Part shown: positions 27,208 through 35,802 of the stretch, piece after piece
Layout: each line of letters begins with the position of its first letter
Position numbering within the stretch: position 1 is the stretch's first letter
From: Rhizobium mayense
GTDB lineage: Bacteria; Pseudomonadota; Alphaproteobacteria; Rhizobiales; Rhizobiaceae
Direction: 5' to 3'
DNA: 64,000 nucleotides
Assembly (NCBI RefSeq): GCF_030272705.1
Contig: NZ_JARFYM010000026.1
Span: 1-64,000 of the forward strand
Translations under genes and position numbers: made by a program
Notes under the pieces: generated by a model
Told to the model about the DNA's origin: nothing
What the model saw: the letters and a program-made list of their open reading frames with translations, nothing else
Databases searched by the model: none

Positions 27208-29193
27208 ATGTCCCAATCCGTTTCCCTGACATTTCCCGATGGATCCGTGCGCAGCTACGATGCTGGCGCAACCGGCCGGGATGTCGCCGAATCCATTTCC
27301 AAGTCGCTTGCCAAGAAGGCCGTCGCCGTTGCGATCGACGGCACCGTGCGCGACCTCTCCGACCCTGTAACCGAGGGCAAGATCGAAATCATCACCCGCA
27401 ACGACGACCGCGCGCTGGAGCTGATCCGGCATGATGCGGCGCACGTCATGGCGGAAGCAGTGCAGGAACTGTGGCCCGGCACGCAGGTGACCATCGGCCC
27501 GGTCATCGAAAACGGCTTCTACTACGACTTCGCCAAGAACGAGCCTTTCACGCCCGACGACCTGCCGGTCATCGAGAAGAAGATGCGCGAGATCATCCAG
27601 CGCAATGCGCCGTTCACCAAGCAGATCTGGTCGCGCGAGAAGGCCAAGGAAGTCTTCGCATCCAAGGGCGAGCGTTACAAGGTTGAACTCGTCGATGCCA
27701 TTCCGGAAGGGCAGGACCTGAAGATCTACTATCAGGGCGATTGGTTCGACCTTTGCCGCGGGCCGCATATGGCTTCCACCGGCCAGATCGGCTCTGCTTT
27801 TAAGCTGATGAAAGTGGCCGGCGCCTATTGGCGCGGTGACAGCAACAATCCGATGCTGACCCGCATCTACGGCACGGCCTTTGCCGAGCAGGCCGATCTC
27901 GACAATTATCTGCATATTCTGGCCGAAGCCGAGAAGCGCGATCACCGCCGCCTCGGCCGCGAGATGGACCTGTTCCATTTCCAGGAAGAGGGTCCGGGCG
28001 TCGTATTCTGGCATGGCAAGGGCTGGCGGATGTTCCAGACGCTGGTGTCCTATATGCGCCGGCGACTTGCCGACGACTATCAGGAAGTCAACGCGCCGCA
28101 GGTGCTCGACAAGTCCCTTTGGGAAACCTCCGGTCACTGGGGCTGGTATCGTGATAATATGTTCAAGGTCACCGTCGCCGGCGACGAGACCGACGACGAT
28201 CGCGTCTTTGCGTTGAAGCCGATGAATTGCCCCGGCCATATCCAGATCTTCAAGCATGGCTTGAAGTCTTATCGCGAACTGCCGATCCGCCTTGCGGAAT
28301 TTGGAGCCGTGCATCGCTACGAGCCCTCAGGCGCGCTGCATGGACTGATGCGCGTCCGCGGCTTCACGCAGGATGATGCGCATATCTTCTGCACCGACGA
28401 GCAGATGGCCGCCGAATGCCTGAAGATCAACGATCTGATCCTGTCGGTCTACAAGGATTTTGGGTTCGACGAGATCACGATCAAGCTGTCCACTCGTCCG
28501 GACAAGCGCGTCGGCTCCGACGAGCTCTGGGATCGCGCCGAAAGCGTGATGATGAATGTGCTGGATACCATCAGGCTGCAGTCGAACAACATCAAGACCG
28601 GCATTCTGCCGGGCGAGGGCGCGTTCTACGGGCCGAAGTTCGAGTATACGCTGAAGGATGCCATCGGCCGTGAATGGCAATGCGGCACGACGCAGGTCGA
28701 CTTCAACCTGCCGGAACGCTTTGGCGCCTTCTATATCGACCAACATTCCGAAAAGACGCAGCCGGTGATGATCCACCGCGCCATCTGCGGCTCGATGGAA
28801 CGCTTCCTCGGCATCCTGATCGAAAACTTCGCCGGCCATATGCCGCTCTGGGTCTCGCCGCAGCAGGTGGTGGTCGCGACCATCACTTCGGAAGCCGACG
28901 ACTACGGCAACGAAGTAGCAGAAGCGCTGCGCGACGCCGGGCTCAATGTCGAGACCGATTTCCGCAACGAAAAGATCAACTACAAGATCCGCGAGCATTC
29001 AGTGACGAAGGTTCCCGTCATCATCGTCTGCGGCAAGAAGGAAGCCGAGGAGCGCTCGGTCAACATCCGGCGCCTCGGTAGCCAGCAGCAGACGGCAATG
29101 TCGCTCGACGAAGCTATCGCATCGCTTTCGATCGAAGCCACGCCGCCGGATATCCTGCGCAAGCGCGAAGCCAAGCGGGCCAAAGTCGCTTGA
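27208..29193 (+). CDS. thrS: Threonyl-tRNA synthetase
   Basis: A 661-residue class II synthetase that charges tRNA-Thr. Domains in order: TGS (about 1-62, SVSLTFPDGSVRSYDAG); second additional/editing domain with HDAAHVMAEAVQELWP (HxxxH) at about 78; catalytic core from about residue 245, with zinc Cys and motif 2 region in LKPMNCPGHIQIFK and RYEPSGALHGLMRVRGFTQDDAHIF; and the anticodon-binding domain after about residue 540 (VVVATITSEADDYGNEVAEAL). ATG 27208 follows AAGGAG. All key motifs are intact. No T-box leader is seen in the 123 bases upstream. Confidence 0.97.
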   Translation: MSQSVSLTFPDGSVRSYDAGATGRDVAESISKSLAKKAVAVAIDGTVRDLSDPVTEGKIEIITRNDDRALELIRHDAAHVMAEAVQELWPGTQVTIGPVIENGFYYDFAKNEPFTPDDLPVIEKKMREIIQRNAPFTKQIWSREKAKEVFASKGERYKVELVDAIPEGQDLKIYYQGDWFDLCRGPHMASTGQIGSAFKLMKVAGAYWRGDSNNPMLTRIYGTAFAEQADLDNYLHILAEAEKRDHRRLGREMDLFHFQEEGPGVVFWHGKGWRMFQTLVSYMRRRLADDYQEVNAPQVLDKSLWETSGHWGWYRDNMFKVTVAGDETDDDRVFALKPMNCPGHIQIFKHGLKSYRELPIRLAEFGAVHRYEPSGALHGLMRVRGFTQDDAHIFCTDEQMAAECLKINDLILSVYKDFGFDEITIKLSTRPDKRVGSDELWDRAESVMMNVLDTIRLQSNNIKTGILPGEGAFYGPKFEYTLKDAIGREWQCGTTQVDFNLPERFGAFYIDQHSEKTQPVMIHRAICGSMERFLGILIENFAGHMPLWVSPQQVVVATITSEADDYGNEVAEALRDAGLNVETDFRNEKINYKIREHSVTKVPVIIVCGKKEAEERSVNIRRLGSQQQTAMSLDEAIASLSIEATPPDILRKREAKRAKVA

Positions 29194-29205
29194 TATCAGA
29201 AATTG

Positions 29206-29234
29206 TCTGACGGCGTCCTCAGGGCGCCGTCAGA
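29206..29234. repeat. Perfect inverted repeat downstream of thrS
   Basis: TCTGACGGCG (29206-29215) and CGCCGTCAGA (29225-29234) form a 10-bp perfect stem with a nine-base loop, starting 12 bases after the thrS stop. There is no T tract, so it is either a weak terminator for thrS or a 3' stabilising hairpin. Confidence 0.7.
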
Positions 29235-29348
29235 TAACTGACACCGAACTTTAATATATCTGTTAAATCAGAGTGTTGCTTCGTCGCCGCACGCCCTGCC
29301 TGACATGCGACCCTATGAGATCGAGGAGCGGGGAAGCCCGTCGCGGAT

Positions 29349-30188
29349 TTGGATTTCAAAGAATTATCCTACGCCAATGAACGGGATACGCGCATCAGGC
29401 GCTGGCTCATCCGCTCGATCGAGGGCCTGTCGGGCCGCGATCGCTATGCCCGGCTCTACGACATCTGGCGTAGCGATATTGTCGGCAAGAGCGAGCGCGT
29501 CTTCGGCAAGATGCTCGATCTCATCGACGTGCGCCTCGCGGTGAAAGGCGATTGGCCGCTGGAGACGATTCCCGAAGCGCCGATCGTCATCGTCGCCAAT
29601 CATCCTTTCGGCATCGGTGATGGCATCGCAATCCTGGCGCTCGCCGAGCAGCTTGGTAGACCCTTCAAGGTGCTGATCCACAACGAATTGCTGAAAGTGC
29701 CCGAGATGGCCGATTATTCGCTGCCGGTCTCCTTCGAGGAAACCAAGGAGGCGATGGCGATGAACATGAAGACGCGCCACGAGGCAGTTCGCTTGCTGAA
29801 AGAGGGTACGACGATCATTGTCTTTCCGGCCGGCGGCGTCGCCACAGCCAAGAAAGGCTTCGGACGCGCCGAGGATCTGCCGTGGAAGATCTTTCCCGCC
29901 AAGCTCATCCAGGCAGCGCGAGCCAGCGTCCTTCCGGTCTATTTCGAGGGACAGAACGGCCGGCTGTTCCATCTCGCCAGTCGCGTGTCGCTAACCTTGC
30001 GTTTATCCCTTTTGATCCGAGAATTCCGCCGTCTTTCCGGTAGCACCATCACCGCGCATGTCGGCGGGCTGATGAGCTGGGAGGCGCTTAACGAAGGCAA
30101 TGATCGCAAGGATCTGTTGTCGAAGCTCTACGGTGCGGTGTTTTCGATGGCGCCACCGAAGCGTGCGCTGCGAAAAAGAGCCAGCTAG
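29349..30188 (+). CDS. Lysophospholipid acyltransferase-family protein
   Basis: A 279-residue PlsC-type membrane-peripheral acyltransferase. The catalytic histidine motif is VANHPFGIGDG (about residues 82-92), followed by the glycerol-phosphate binding segment FPAGGVATAKKGFGRAEDLPW at about 159-180. The NHPFG form places it with hemolysin/OlsB-OlsA-like acyltransferases rather than classical PlsC (NHQS). The likely reaction is acyl transfer from acyl-ACP or acyl-CoA to a lysolipid. No ATG is available before residue 55; TTG 29349 is the only in-frame candidate near GGGGA, so the start is uncertain. Confidence 0.82.
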   Translation: MDFKELSYANERDTRIRRWLIRSIEGLSGRDRYARLYDIWRSDIVGKSERVFGKMLDLIDVRLAVKGDWPLETIPEAPIVIVANHPFGIGDGIAILALAEQLGRPFKVLIHNELLKVPEMADYSLPVSFEETKEAMAMNMKTRHEAVRLLKEGTTIIVFPAGGVATAKKGFGRAEDLPWKIFPAKLIQAARASVLPVYFEGQNGRLFHLASRVSLTLRLSLLIREFRRLSGSTITAHVGGLMSWEALNEGNDRKDLLSKLYGAVFSMAPPKRALRKRAS

Positions 30189-30226
30189 CCCCGCGCTCAG
30201 TGCCATGTACCGGCGCTGCGGCAGCG

Positions 30227-31351
30227 TCAATCCATGCTGTCGCCATCTTCCCCGGCGGTCGGTGCCAACTGCTCGTAAGTCGGCAACGGATGCTGTTGGC
30301 TCGCGGCGGGTGTCTGCGTCTGTGGCACCTGGTTCCGCTGTATTTGCGGCGGTGGAACAGGGAGCTGTTGCGCCGGCTGCTGGTCGTTGGCGTCCTGCGG
30401 CTGCTGTTCCTTCATCAGCACTTCGATATCAGTATTCGTGCCGGCGGCGACAGTGAAGTCGCGTTGGTAAATCTTGTCCTTGTTGCGGGCAACCGCGGTG
30501 TATTGGCCTTCCGCAAGCACCATGGTCGGGAAGGCGCTGAGGCTTTCCCCGACGATATCTCCGGCGGAGGTCAGGATCGACCAGGCGGTATCGGCTATCG
30601 CCTCTCCGCCCTTGTCCGACACCAGCTTGAAAGTGATCTTCGCCGCTCTGTGCTGAATCGTCGCTTCGGTCACCTTGCCGGCTTCCACCTGGATATCGGC
30701 ACGAATGACGGCATTGACGGCACCATATTCGGAGACGACGTGATAGGTGCCGGCGCTGAGGCCCACCAGGGTGTTCGGCTTGACATCGGACATGACAAGG
30801 CCGCGCTCGCCGTCTTCCTTCGCATCGCTGGAATAGATCGAAAAGCTCAATTCATCCGGCGGAATACGTACGTCGGAGCCGGAGACGGCATTCAGCACCA
30901 TGCCGCCGGCGTCGAGTACCATGGTCTGTTTTTGCAGTACGCCGCTTTCAGGCACGGTCAACTTCTTGGTGACGCCGGCGCGGCCGAATGAGACGTTGAC
31001 GAAATAATCGCCCGGGGCGAGATGGAAGGCCGCCGAACCGCCTTTCGAGCTCGCGACCAGCGGCAGCTTGCCGTCAGCGCCGGCGAAAGGACTGAAGACG
31101 TACCAGGAAAGGCCCTGCAATTGCGCGCCGGCGTCAGGCGCCAGCTTGGCCTCGAGCGAGACGTCGCGCAGCGTTTGACCGGAGGAATGTTCGCCGCCGG
31201 GCGCGATGAACGCGTTGAGCTTCGGCATCTTCACGCTGCCGTCGAGCTGCTTGAATTCCTTGAAGGCATCTTCCGCCGAGGCAATGGTGCTCAGGGTCGC
31301 GAATATCGCGAAACCCGTGACCAAAAGGCGCGCGGATGAAATGCCTGACAT
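30227..31351 (-). CDS. Secreted protein of unknown function with repeated beta domains and Pro/Gln-rich tail
   Basis: A 374-residue exported protein. The signal peptide spans about residues 1-26 (LLVTGFAIFATLSTIASA-ED). The body (about 30-310) reads as three or four beta-sandwich modules of roughly 90 residues with recurring GTYHV / GDYFVNV / GQYTAVARN strands, similar in style to carboxypeptidase-regulatory-like folds. The last 55 residues are Gln/Pro-rich and probably disordered. ATG 31351 has GGGA five bases upstream. No enzyme motif is seen; conserved homologues in rhizobia would be expected but I cannot name a family. Confidence 0.75.
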   Translation of the reverse strand: MSGISSARLLVTGFAIFATLSTIASAEDAFKEFKQLDGSVKMPKLNAFIAPGGEHSSGQTLRDVSLEAKLAPDAGAQLQGLSWYVFSPFAGADGKLPLVASSKGGSAAFHLAPGDYFVNVSFGRAGVTKKLTVPESGVLQKQTMVLDAGGMVLNAVSGSDVRIPPDELSFSIYSSDAKEDGERGLVMSDVKPNTLVGLSAGTYHVVSEYGAVNAVIRADIQVEAGKVTEATIQHRAAKITFKLVSDKGGEAIADTAWSILTSAGDIVGESLSAFPTMVLAEGQYTAVARNKDKIYQRDFTVAAGTNTDIEVLMKEQQPQDANDQQPAQQLPVPPPQIQRNQVPQTQTPAASQQHPLPTYEQLAPTAGEDGDSMD

Positions 31352-31461
31352 GAGTTCCCACCCGATTGACTTCCGGTAAAACACAGGCCACTTCAAGACC
31401 AATGCCGTGGCAAATTCAAGACCCACGTCCTCCCGCGCATGAAAATGAAAGCAATCATTCC

Positions 31462-32049
31462 ATGAAAACCGATATCAAGCTGGTCGACTATCTGGCGGTG
31501 CGCCGATCCATTCCTGCTTTTCAAATGACCGAACCCGGCCCAGACAAGGCCGAAATCGAAGATATCCTGCGGCTCGCTTCACGCGTCCCGGATCACGGCA
31601 AGCTGGCCCCCTGGCGATTCATCGTCTATCGCGGCCAAGAGCGGGCGCGGATCGGCGAAGAGCTTTTGAAGCTGGCGCAGGAAGCCAAGCCTGACCTGTC
31701 CGAAGAGATGATCCAGGTCGAGCGCACGCGCTTTACCCGCGCTCCAGTCGTCATCGCCGTCGTCAGCAAGGCGGGGCCGCATTTCAAGATTCCGGAATGG
31801 GAACAGTTGATGTCAGCCGGTGCGCTCTGCCTCAACCTGCTAATCTCGGCCAATGCGCATGGCTGGGTATCAAACTGGCTGACCGAATGGTTCGCTTATG
31901 ACGAGCGCGCCTATCCGCTGCTTGGGGTCCAACCGGGAGAAAAGGTCGCCGGCTTCATCCATATCGGCTCTTCGACCTTCCCGTCGACGGAACGCCCGCG
32001 ACCGGAATTGACGGAGACCGTGACCTGGATCGGCGGCGAGGACACGTGA
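31462..32049 (+). CDS. Nitroreductase family oxidoreductase
   Basis: A 195-residue FMN-dependent enzyme of the YdjA/NfsA-like nitroreductase fold. The N-terminal RRSIPAF motif binds FMN phosphate, and RVPDHGKLAPWRFIVYRG is the typical second FMN segment. LMSAGALCLNLLISANAHGW and the C-terminal EKVAGFIHIG complete the fold. The physiological substrate is unknown; such proteins reduce nitro compounds, quinones or other oxidants. The stop TGA overlaps the next start by one base (TGATG), so it is coupled to a flavin reductase-like partner that may supply or share FMN. Confidence 0.9.
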   Translation: MKTDIKLVDYLAVRRSIPAFQMTEPGPDKAEIEDILRLASRVPDHGKLAPWRFIVYRGQERARIGEELLKLAQEAKPDLSEEMIQVERTRFTRAPVVIAVVSKAGPHFKIPEWEQLMSAGALCLNLLISANAHGWVSNWLTEWFAYDERAYPLLGVQPGEKVAGFIHIGSSTFPSTERPRPELTETVTWIGGEDT

Positions 32050-32654
32050 TGTTCTACACGACAGACACAAATCAGCATGGCTTGGCCTATGATCCCTTCA
32101 AGGCCATCGTTGCGCCAAGGCCAATCGGCTGGATCGGCAGCAAGGGCAGGGACAGTTCGCTAAACCTGTCGCCTTACTCTTTCTTCAACGCGGTCAGCGA
32201 CCGGCCGAAGCTAGTGATGTTCTCGTCGATGGGCCGTAAAGACAGCGTCCGCAATGTCGAGGAAACCAATGTCTTTACCGTCAATCTCGTCAGCCGCAAC
32301 CTCCTCGAAAAGATGAATCATTCATCTATCGCCGTGCCCTATGGCACCGACGAGTTCTCGCTGGCCGGACTGACCGCGAAACCCGGCAGGCTGGTCGACG
32401 CTCCCTATGTCGCCGAAGCCTTCGCCGTATTGGAATGCCGGGTGACGGAGGTCATGCGGCCCAAGGGCCCAAATGGCGAGCCATCGGAAAATATCATGGT
32501 CTTCGGACAGGTCGTCGGCATCCATATCGATGAAACGATCATTCGGAATGGCCGGCTCGACATGGCGCTCGCACGGCCTGTCGCGCGCATGGGCTATATG
32601 GACTACAGCGAGGGCAGCGACGTCTTCGAACTGCTGCGGCCGATAGCGCCATGA
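32049..32654 (+). CDS. Flavin reductase-like FMN-binding protein
   Basis: A 201-residue split-barrel flavoprotein. The flavin site is seen in FKAIVAPRPIGWIGSKG (residues 17-33), SPYSFFNAVSDRPKLVMFS and RNVEETNVFTVNLV. This is the RutF/PigA-related group, which reduces FMN with NAD(P)H or uses flavin as cofactor. ATG 32049 overlaps the nitroreductase stop by one base; the GTG at 32046 is a less likely start. The pair is a two-gene flavoenzyme operon of unknown substrate. Confidence 0.88.
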   Translation: MFYTTDTNQHGLAYDPFKAIVAPRPIGWIGSKGRDSSLNLSPYSFFNAVSDRPKLVMFSSMGRKDSVRNVEETNVFTVNLVSRNLLEKMNHSSIAVPYGTDEFSLAGLTAKPGRLVDAPYVAEAFAVLECRVTEVMRPKGPNGEPSENIMVFGQVVGIHIDETIIRNGRLDMALARPVARMGYMDYSEGSDVFELLRPIAP

Positions 32655-32783
32655 TATGGGCGCCGTCTCGTTGGCGCATTAGTGGTTAATAAACAAGGTA
32701 AACGACCCGTAAACCTTTCATCACTAACGTATCTGATGTGAGTTTGCGGGTCGGGAATCGTCCCGCCGATATCGGGGCGTTAC

Positions 32784-33923
32784 GTGATCATAGAAGCATT
32801 TCTCCGTTGGGCCGAGACCGCCAAGGCAGAGAGCAGGGCGAGGGCGGCCAATGCTCTCGGTCGCGCTTATCTGCAATCGGAAATGCCGCAAGAAGAGCGT
32901 GCCGCCGCCGAGATGGCGATGACGTATTTGCTCGACGATCCGTCGCCGCGCGTACGCGCGGCCCTTGCCGAAGCCGTGGCGCGTTCTCCGAATGCCCCGC
33001 GCAACGTCATCCTGTCTCTGGCAGAGGACCAACCTGAGATCGCCGGGCAGGTCATTCTTTTGTCGCCGGTGTTCACCGAAGCCGATCTTGTCGACCTTGT
33101 GCTACGCGGCAGCAGCGTGACGCGTGTCTTGATCGCCTCGCGCGGGCGAGTGTCGCGATCGGTTTCCGCCGCACTTGCAGAAATCGGCGGCGAGATCGAA
33201 ATCCTTTGCCTGCTGGAAAACGATGGCGCCTCTTTGTCGCGCGCGTCGTTGAGACGGATTACCGAGCGCGTTGGCGACAGCGCCGAGATCCGCGGTCTGC
33301 TTCTTGATCGCGACGCTTTGCCTTCGGATGTTCGCCACCTGCTGATGCGGCATGTCGGCGAGGCATTGGCAGGCTCAAATCTGGTCCAGGCCATGATTGG
33401 CGCGGCCAGATTGCAACATGTGAGTCGCGAGGCCAGCGAGGCTGCCACGGTTTCCATGGCCGGGACGGTACAGCACGAGGATGTTCCCGATTTGGTCGAG
33501 CACCTGCGGCAGGCCGGCTGGTTGACGCCGGCCTTCCTCATGCATGCGCTCTGTTCTGGCAAAGTGGACTTCTTTGCCAGCGCGATTACCAACCTTTCCA
33601 CCTGTGACGAACGACGCGTCCGCTCCATCCTTTCCACCGGCCGCGTCTTTGCCGTCCGCGCGCTTTATGAGTCCGCAGGCTTGCCGCGCGACATCAGTAC
33701 CGTCTTCGTCGAGGCGACATTGATCTGGCGTGAGGCGTCGCGCAAGGATGGCAGCACCATGCTGGAACATGTTTCGGCCCGGTTGATGCGTAAATTCCGT
33801 CTTGCCGCACAATCTCCCGCCGCTGCAATTCAACTGCTCGATATGGTGGAGAAGCTCGCCAATGCCGAGCGGCGACAGACGGCGCGGACATTTGCCGCGC
33901 TGGCGGCTCTTGCCGCAGCGTGA
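32784..33923 (+). CDS. DUF2336 domain protein (HEAT-like)
   Basis: A 379-residue cytosolic protein of an alphaproteobacterial family. The N-terminal 200 residues are alpha-helical repeats of the HEAT type (DPSPRVRAALAEAVARSPNAP is a clear repeat), and the remainder is also helical. No catalytic residues are evident. DUF2336 proteins are probably scaffolds or regulators. The start is GTG 32784 with CGGGGCG upstream; there is no better ATG before residue 34. Confidence 0.85.
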   Translation: MIIEAFLRWAETAKAESRARAANALGRAYLQSEMPQEERAAAEMAMTYLLDDPSPRVRAALAEAVARSPNAPRNVILSLAEDQPEIAGQVILLSPVFTEADLVDLVLRGSSVTRVLIASRGRVSRSVSAALAEIGGEIEILCLLENDGASLSRASLRRITERVGDSAEIRGLLLDRDALPSDVRHLLMRHVGEALAGSNLVQAMIGAARLQHVSREASEAATVSMAGTVQHEDVPDLVEHLRQAGWLTPAFLMHALCSGKVDFFASAITNLSTCDERRVRSILSTGRVFAVRALYESAGLPRDISTVFVEATLIWREASRKDGSTMLEHVSARLMRKFRLAAQSPAAAIQLLDMVEKLANAERRQTARTFAALAALAAA

Positions 33924-33935
33924 TATCTTTCGTGC

Positions 33936-34421
33936 ATGTGTCTTTTGGGATTTACCTTGCCGCTGACCATTACCATTGAATCACCGCGCCAGGACGGTGT
34001 TATCCGTCTCCTCGATATGTCGAGTGCTTATGCACAATCGCTCTATCCGCCGGAAAGCAATCACTTGTTGGACCTCGAGTCACTGGAGAGGCCCGAGGTG
34101 ACCTTCTGGGTCGCAAGGCTCGATGGCGATATTGTCGGCTGTTGCGCGCTGGTCGAGGCGGATGATGGAACCGCAGAAATCAAACGGATGTTTGTCGACC
34201 CGCTGGCCAGGGGACGCAAGGTGGCGCAGATGCTGATGGAAGCGCTGGAAGAGACGGCGACAGAAAAAAATCTGACGGCACTACGGCTCGAAACCGGCGT
34301 ACTTCAGCCGGAGGCAATCGGGCTCTATCGCAAGGCAGGCTACACCGAGACTGAACCTTTCGGCAGCTACGAGGCTGATCCGCTTAGCCTGTTCATGGAA
34401 AAGACGCTTCCGAAAAGCTGA
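33936..34421 (+). CDS. GNAT-family N-acetyltransferase
   Basis: A 161-residue cytosolic acetyltransferase. Strand beta4 and the pyrophosphate loop are recognisable in AEIKRMFVDPLARGRKVAQMLMEALEETA (about 90-118; the loop RGRKVA replaces the usual R/Q-x-x-G-x-G/A), followed by ALRLETGVLQPEAIGLYRKAGY. The acceptor is unknown. It starts 12 bases after DUF2336, so cotranscription is possible. No clear ribosome site stands before ATG 33936. Confidence 0.9.
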   Translation: MCLLGFTLPLTITIESPRQDGVIRLLDMSSAYAQSLYPPESNHLLDLESLERPEVTFWVARLDGDIVGCCALVEADDGTAEIKRMFVDPLARGRKVAQMLMEALEETATEKNLTALRLETGVLQPEAIGLYRKAGYTETEPFGSYEADPLSLFMEKTLPKS

Positions 34422-34484
34422 TGAGCCTGGCTTCAAATGTTTAGAGCGACTTTTCCGCGTTCAAATGAGAGCGTGGCGCTATTA

Positions 34485-35663
34485 TCAGCCGTCAGAGCCA
34501 TCCCGGATACGCAGCTGCAGTTCCGGCTCCTGGGCGTGCTGTTCCTCGGTCAATTCCGCCTCACGGATCCATTCACGCCAGATGGCGACGATGATGGCCA
34601 TAAGCACTGGGCCAATGAAAAGACCAAGGAAACCCATGGTCTTGACGCCGCCGACGAGGCCGAAAAAGGTCGGCAGGAAGGGCAGCTTGATCGGACCGCC
34701 AACGAGCTTCGGCCGCAGTGTCTTGTCGACAACGAAAAGCTCGACGGTTCCCCAGATGAACAGCCCGATACCGGCCCAATGCGAGCCGCTGGCAATCAGA
34801 TAGATGGAGACCAGCGACATGGACAGCGGCGCGCCACCGGGCACCAGCGCCATGACCCCGGTCAGAACGCCGAGGGTGACCGCCGAAGGCGCGCCCGCGA
34901 TCCAATAGGCGACACCAAGCACGACGCCTTCGCCGATAGCGATCAGTGTCATACCCATGACCGTGGAGCTGATCGTTGCGGGGATCACGCGAGAGATCCG
35001 CTCCCAGCGGTTCGGCAGGATGCGTTCACCCAAGAGATCGACCTGTCGGACGAAATTCGCCCCATCGCGGTAGATGAAGAACAGGGCGATCAGCATGAAC
35101 AGCAACGTCAGCACGACATGGAAGGCGCCGCCGCCGGCGGCAAGCACTGCCCGGTAGATATTGCCGATGTGAGCGCCGCTGACGAGCTGTGCCAGTTCGC
35201 CGATGGAACCTGGACTGCCGACATATTGCGTCCATTGATCGCCAAGCCAGGAGCCGACGATCGGCAGCGCCAGTATCCACTGTGGCGGCGGGGCACCGTC
35301 GCGGTTGACGTGCACCGCCCAGGCAAACCATTCGCGGACTTCGCCGACCATATAGATGGCCGAGAGCACGATCGGCAGCACCAGGAAGGTCACGATAAAG
35401 GCGATGGCGATGGTCGCCGCAAGCGTCGTATTGCCGTTGGTGCGGCGTACGAGGTCACTGTAGAGCGGCCAGGTAGCGAAGCCGATCACCGCGGCAGCCA
35501 GCACCGGGACGAGAAAACCGTAGAAGAAATAGATGCCGGCAGCCGCAATCAGGATCAGCAGCCAACGCGCTGCTGAAATCGACGGAATAAGGGCCATGCG
35601 GGCGGGTGCGGTCGGCCCGAGCCACCGCGGTTCCCTCGGCTTATGACGTTCGAATACACCCAC
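34485..35663 (-). CDS. AI-2E family (PerM-type) transporter
   Basis: A 392-residue membrane protein with about eight hydrophobic helices, two near the N-terminus (residues 33-70), one around 85-105, and a cluster from about 195 to 355. GVLTGVMALVPGGAPLSMSLVSIYL and VGGVKTMGFLGLFIGPVLMAI are typical of the AI-2E/PerM family, whose members export small molecules or Na+/H+. The substrate is unknown. The start is uncertain: GTG 35663 or ATG 35597 (residue 23), neither with a good ribosome site. Confidence 0.88.
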   Translation of the reverse strand: MGVFERHKPREPRWLGPTAPARMALIPSISAARWLLILIAAAGIYFFYGFLVPVLAAAVIGFATWPLYSDLVRRTNGNTTLAATIAIAFIVTFLVLPIVLSAIYMVGEVREWFAWAVHVNRDGAPPPQWILALPIVGSWLGDQWTQYVGSPGSIGELAQLVSGAHIGNIYRAVLAAGGGAFHVVLTLLFMLIALFFIYRDGANFVRQVDLLGERILPNRWERISRVIPATISSTVMGMTLIAIGEGVVLGVAYWIAGAPSAVTLGVLTGVMALVPGGAPLSMSLVSIYLIASGSHWAGIGLFIWGTVELFVVDKTLRPKLVGGPIKLPFLPTFFGLVGGVKTMGFLGLFIGPVLMAIIVAIWREWIREAELTEEQHAQEPELQLRIRDGSDG

Positions 35664-35802
35664 CGGACTTGCTTCACTCTTTTTATTAGATCAACCGGTT
35701 ATGGGGTATGATCTAGGCTGTTTCAAGGGCCACCACCCGAAAGCCTATATAATCCGTTGTCGTGACAGCCGGACGACTACCGATGCGAGAGTGGACCGCC
35801 GA

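Noticed and set aside
27136..28314. A 392-codon open frame on the minus strand
   Set aside because: Shadow of thrS; no family motif and no ribosome site.
34437..35576. A 379-codon open frame on the plus strand
   Set aside because: Shadow of the AI-2E permease gene; the product is all Asp, His, Arg and Gln without any fold-like pattern.
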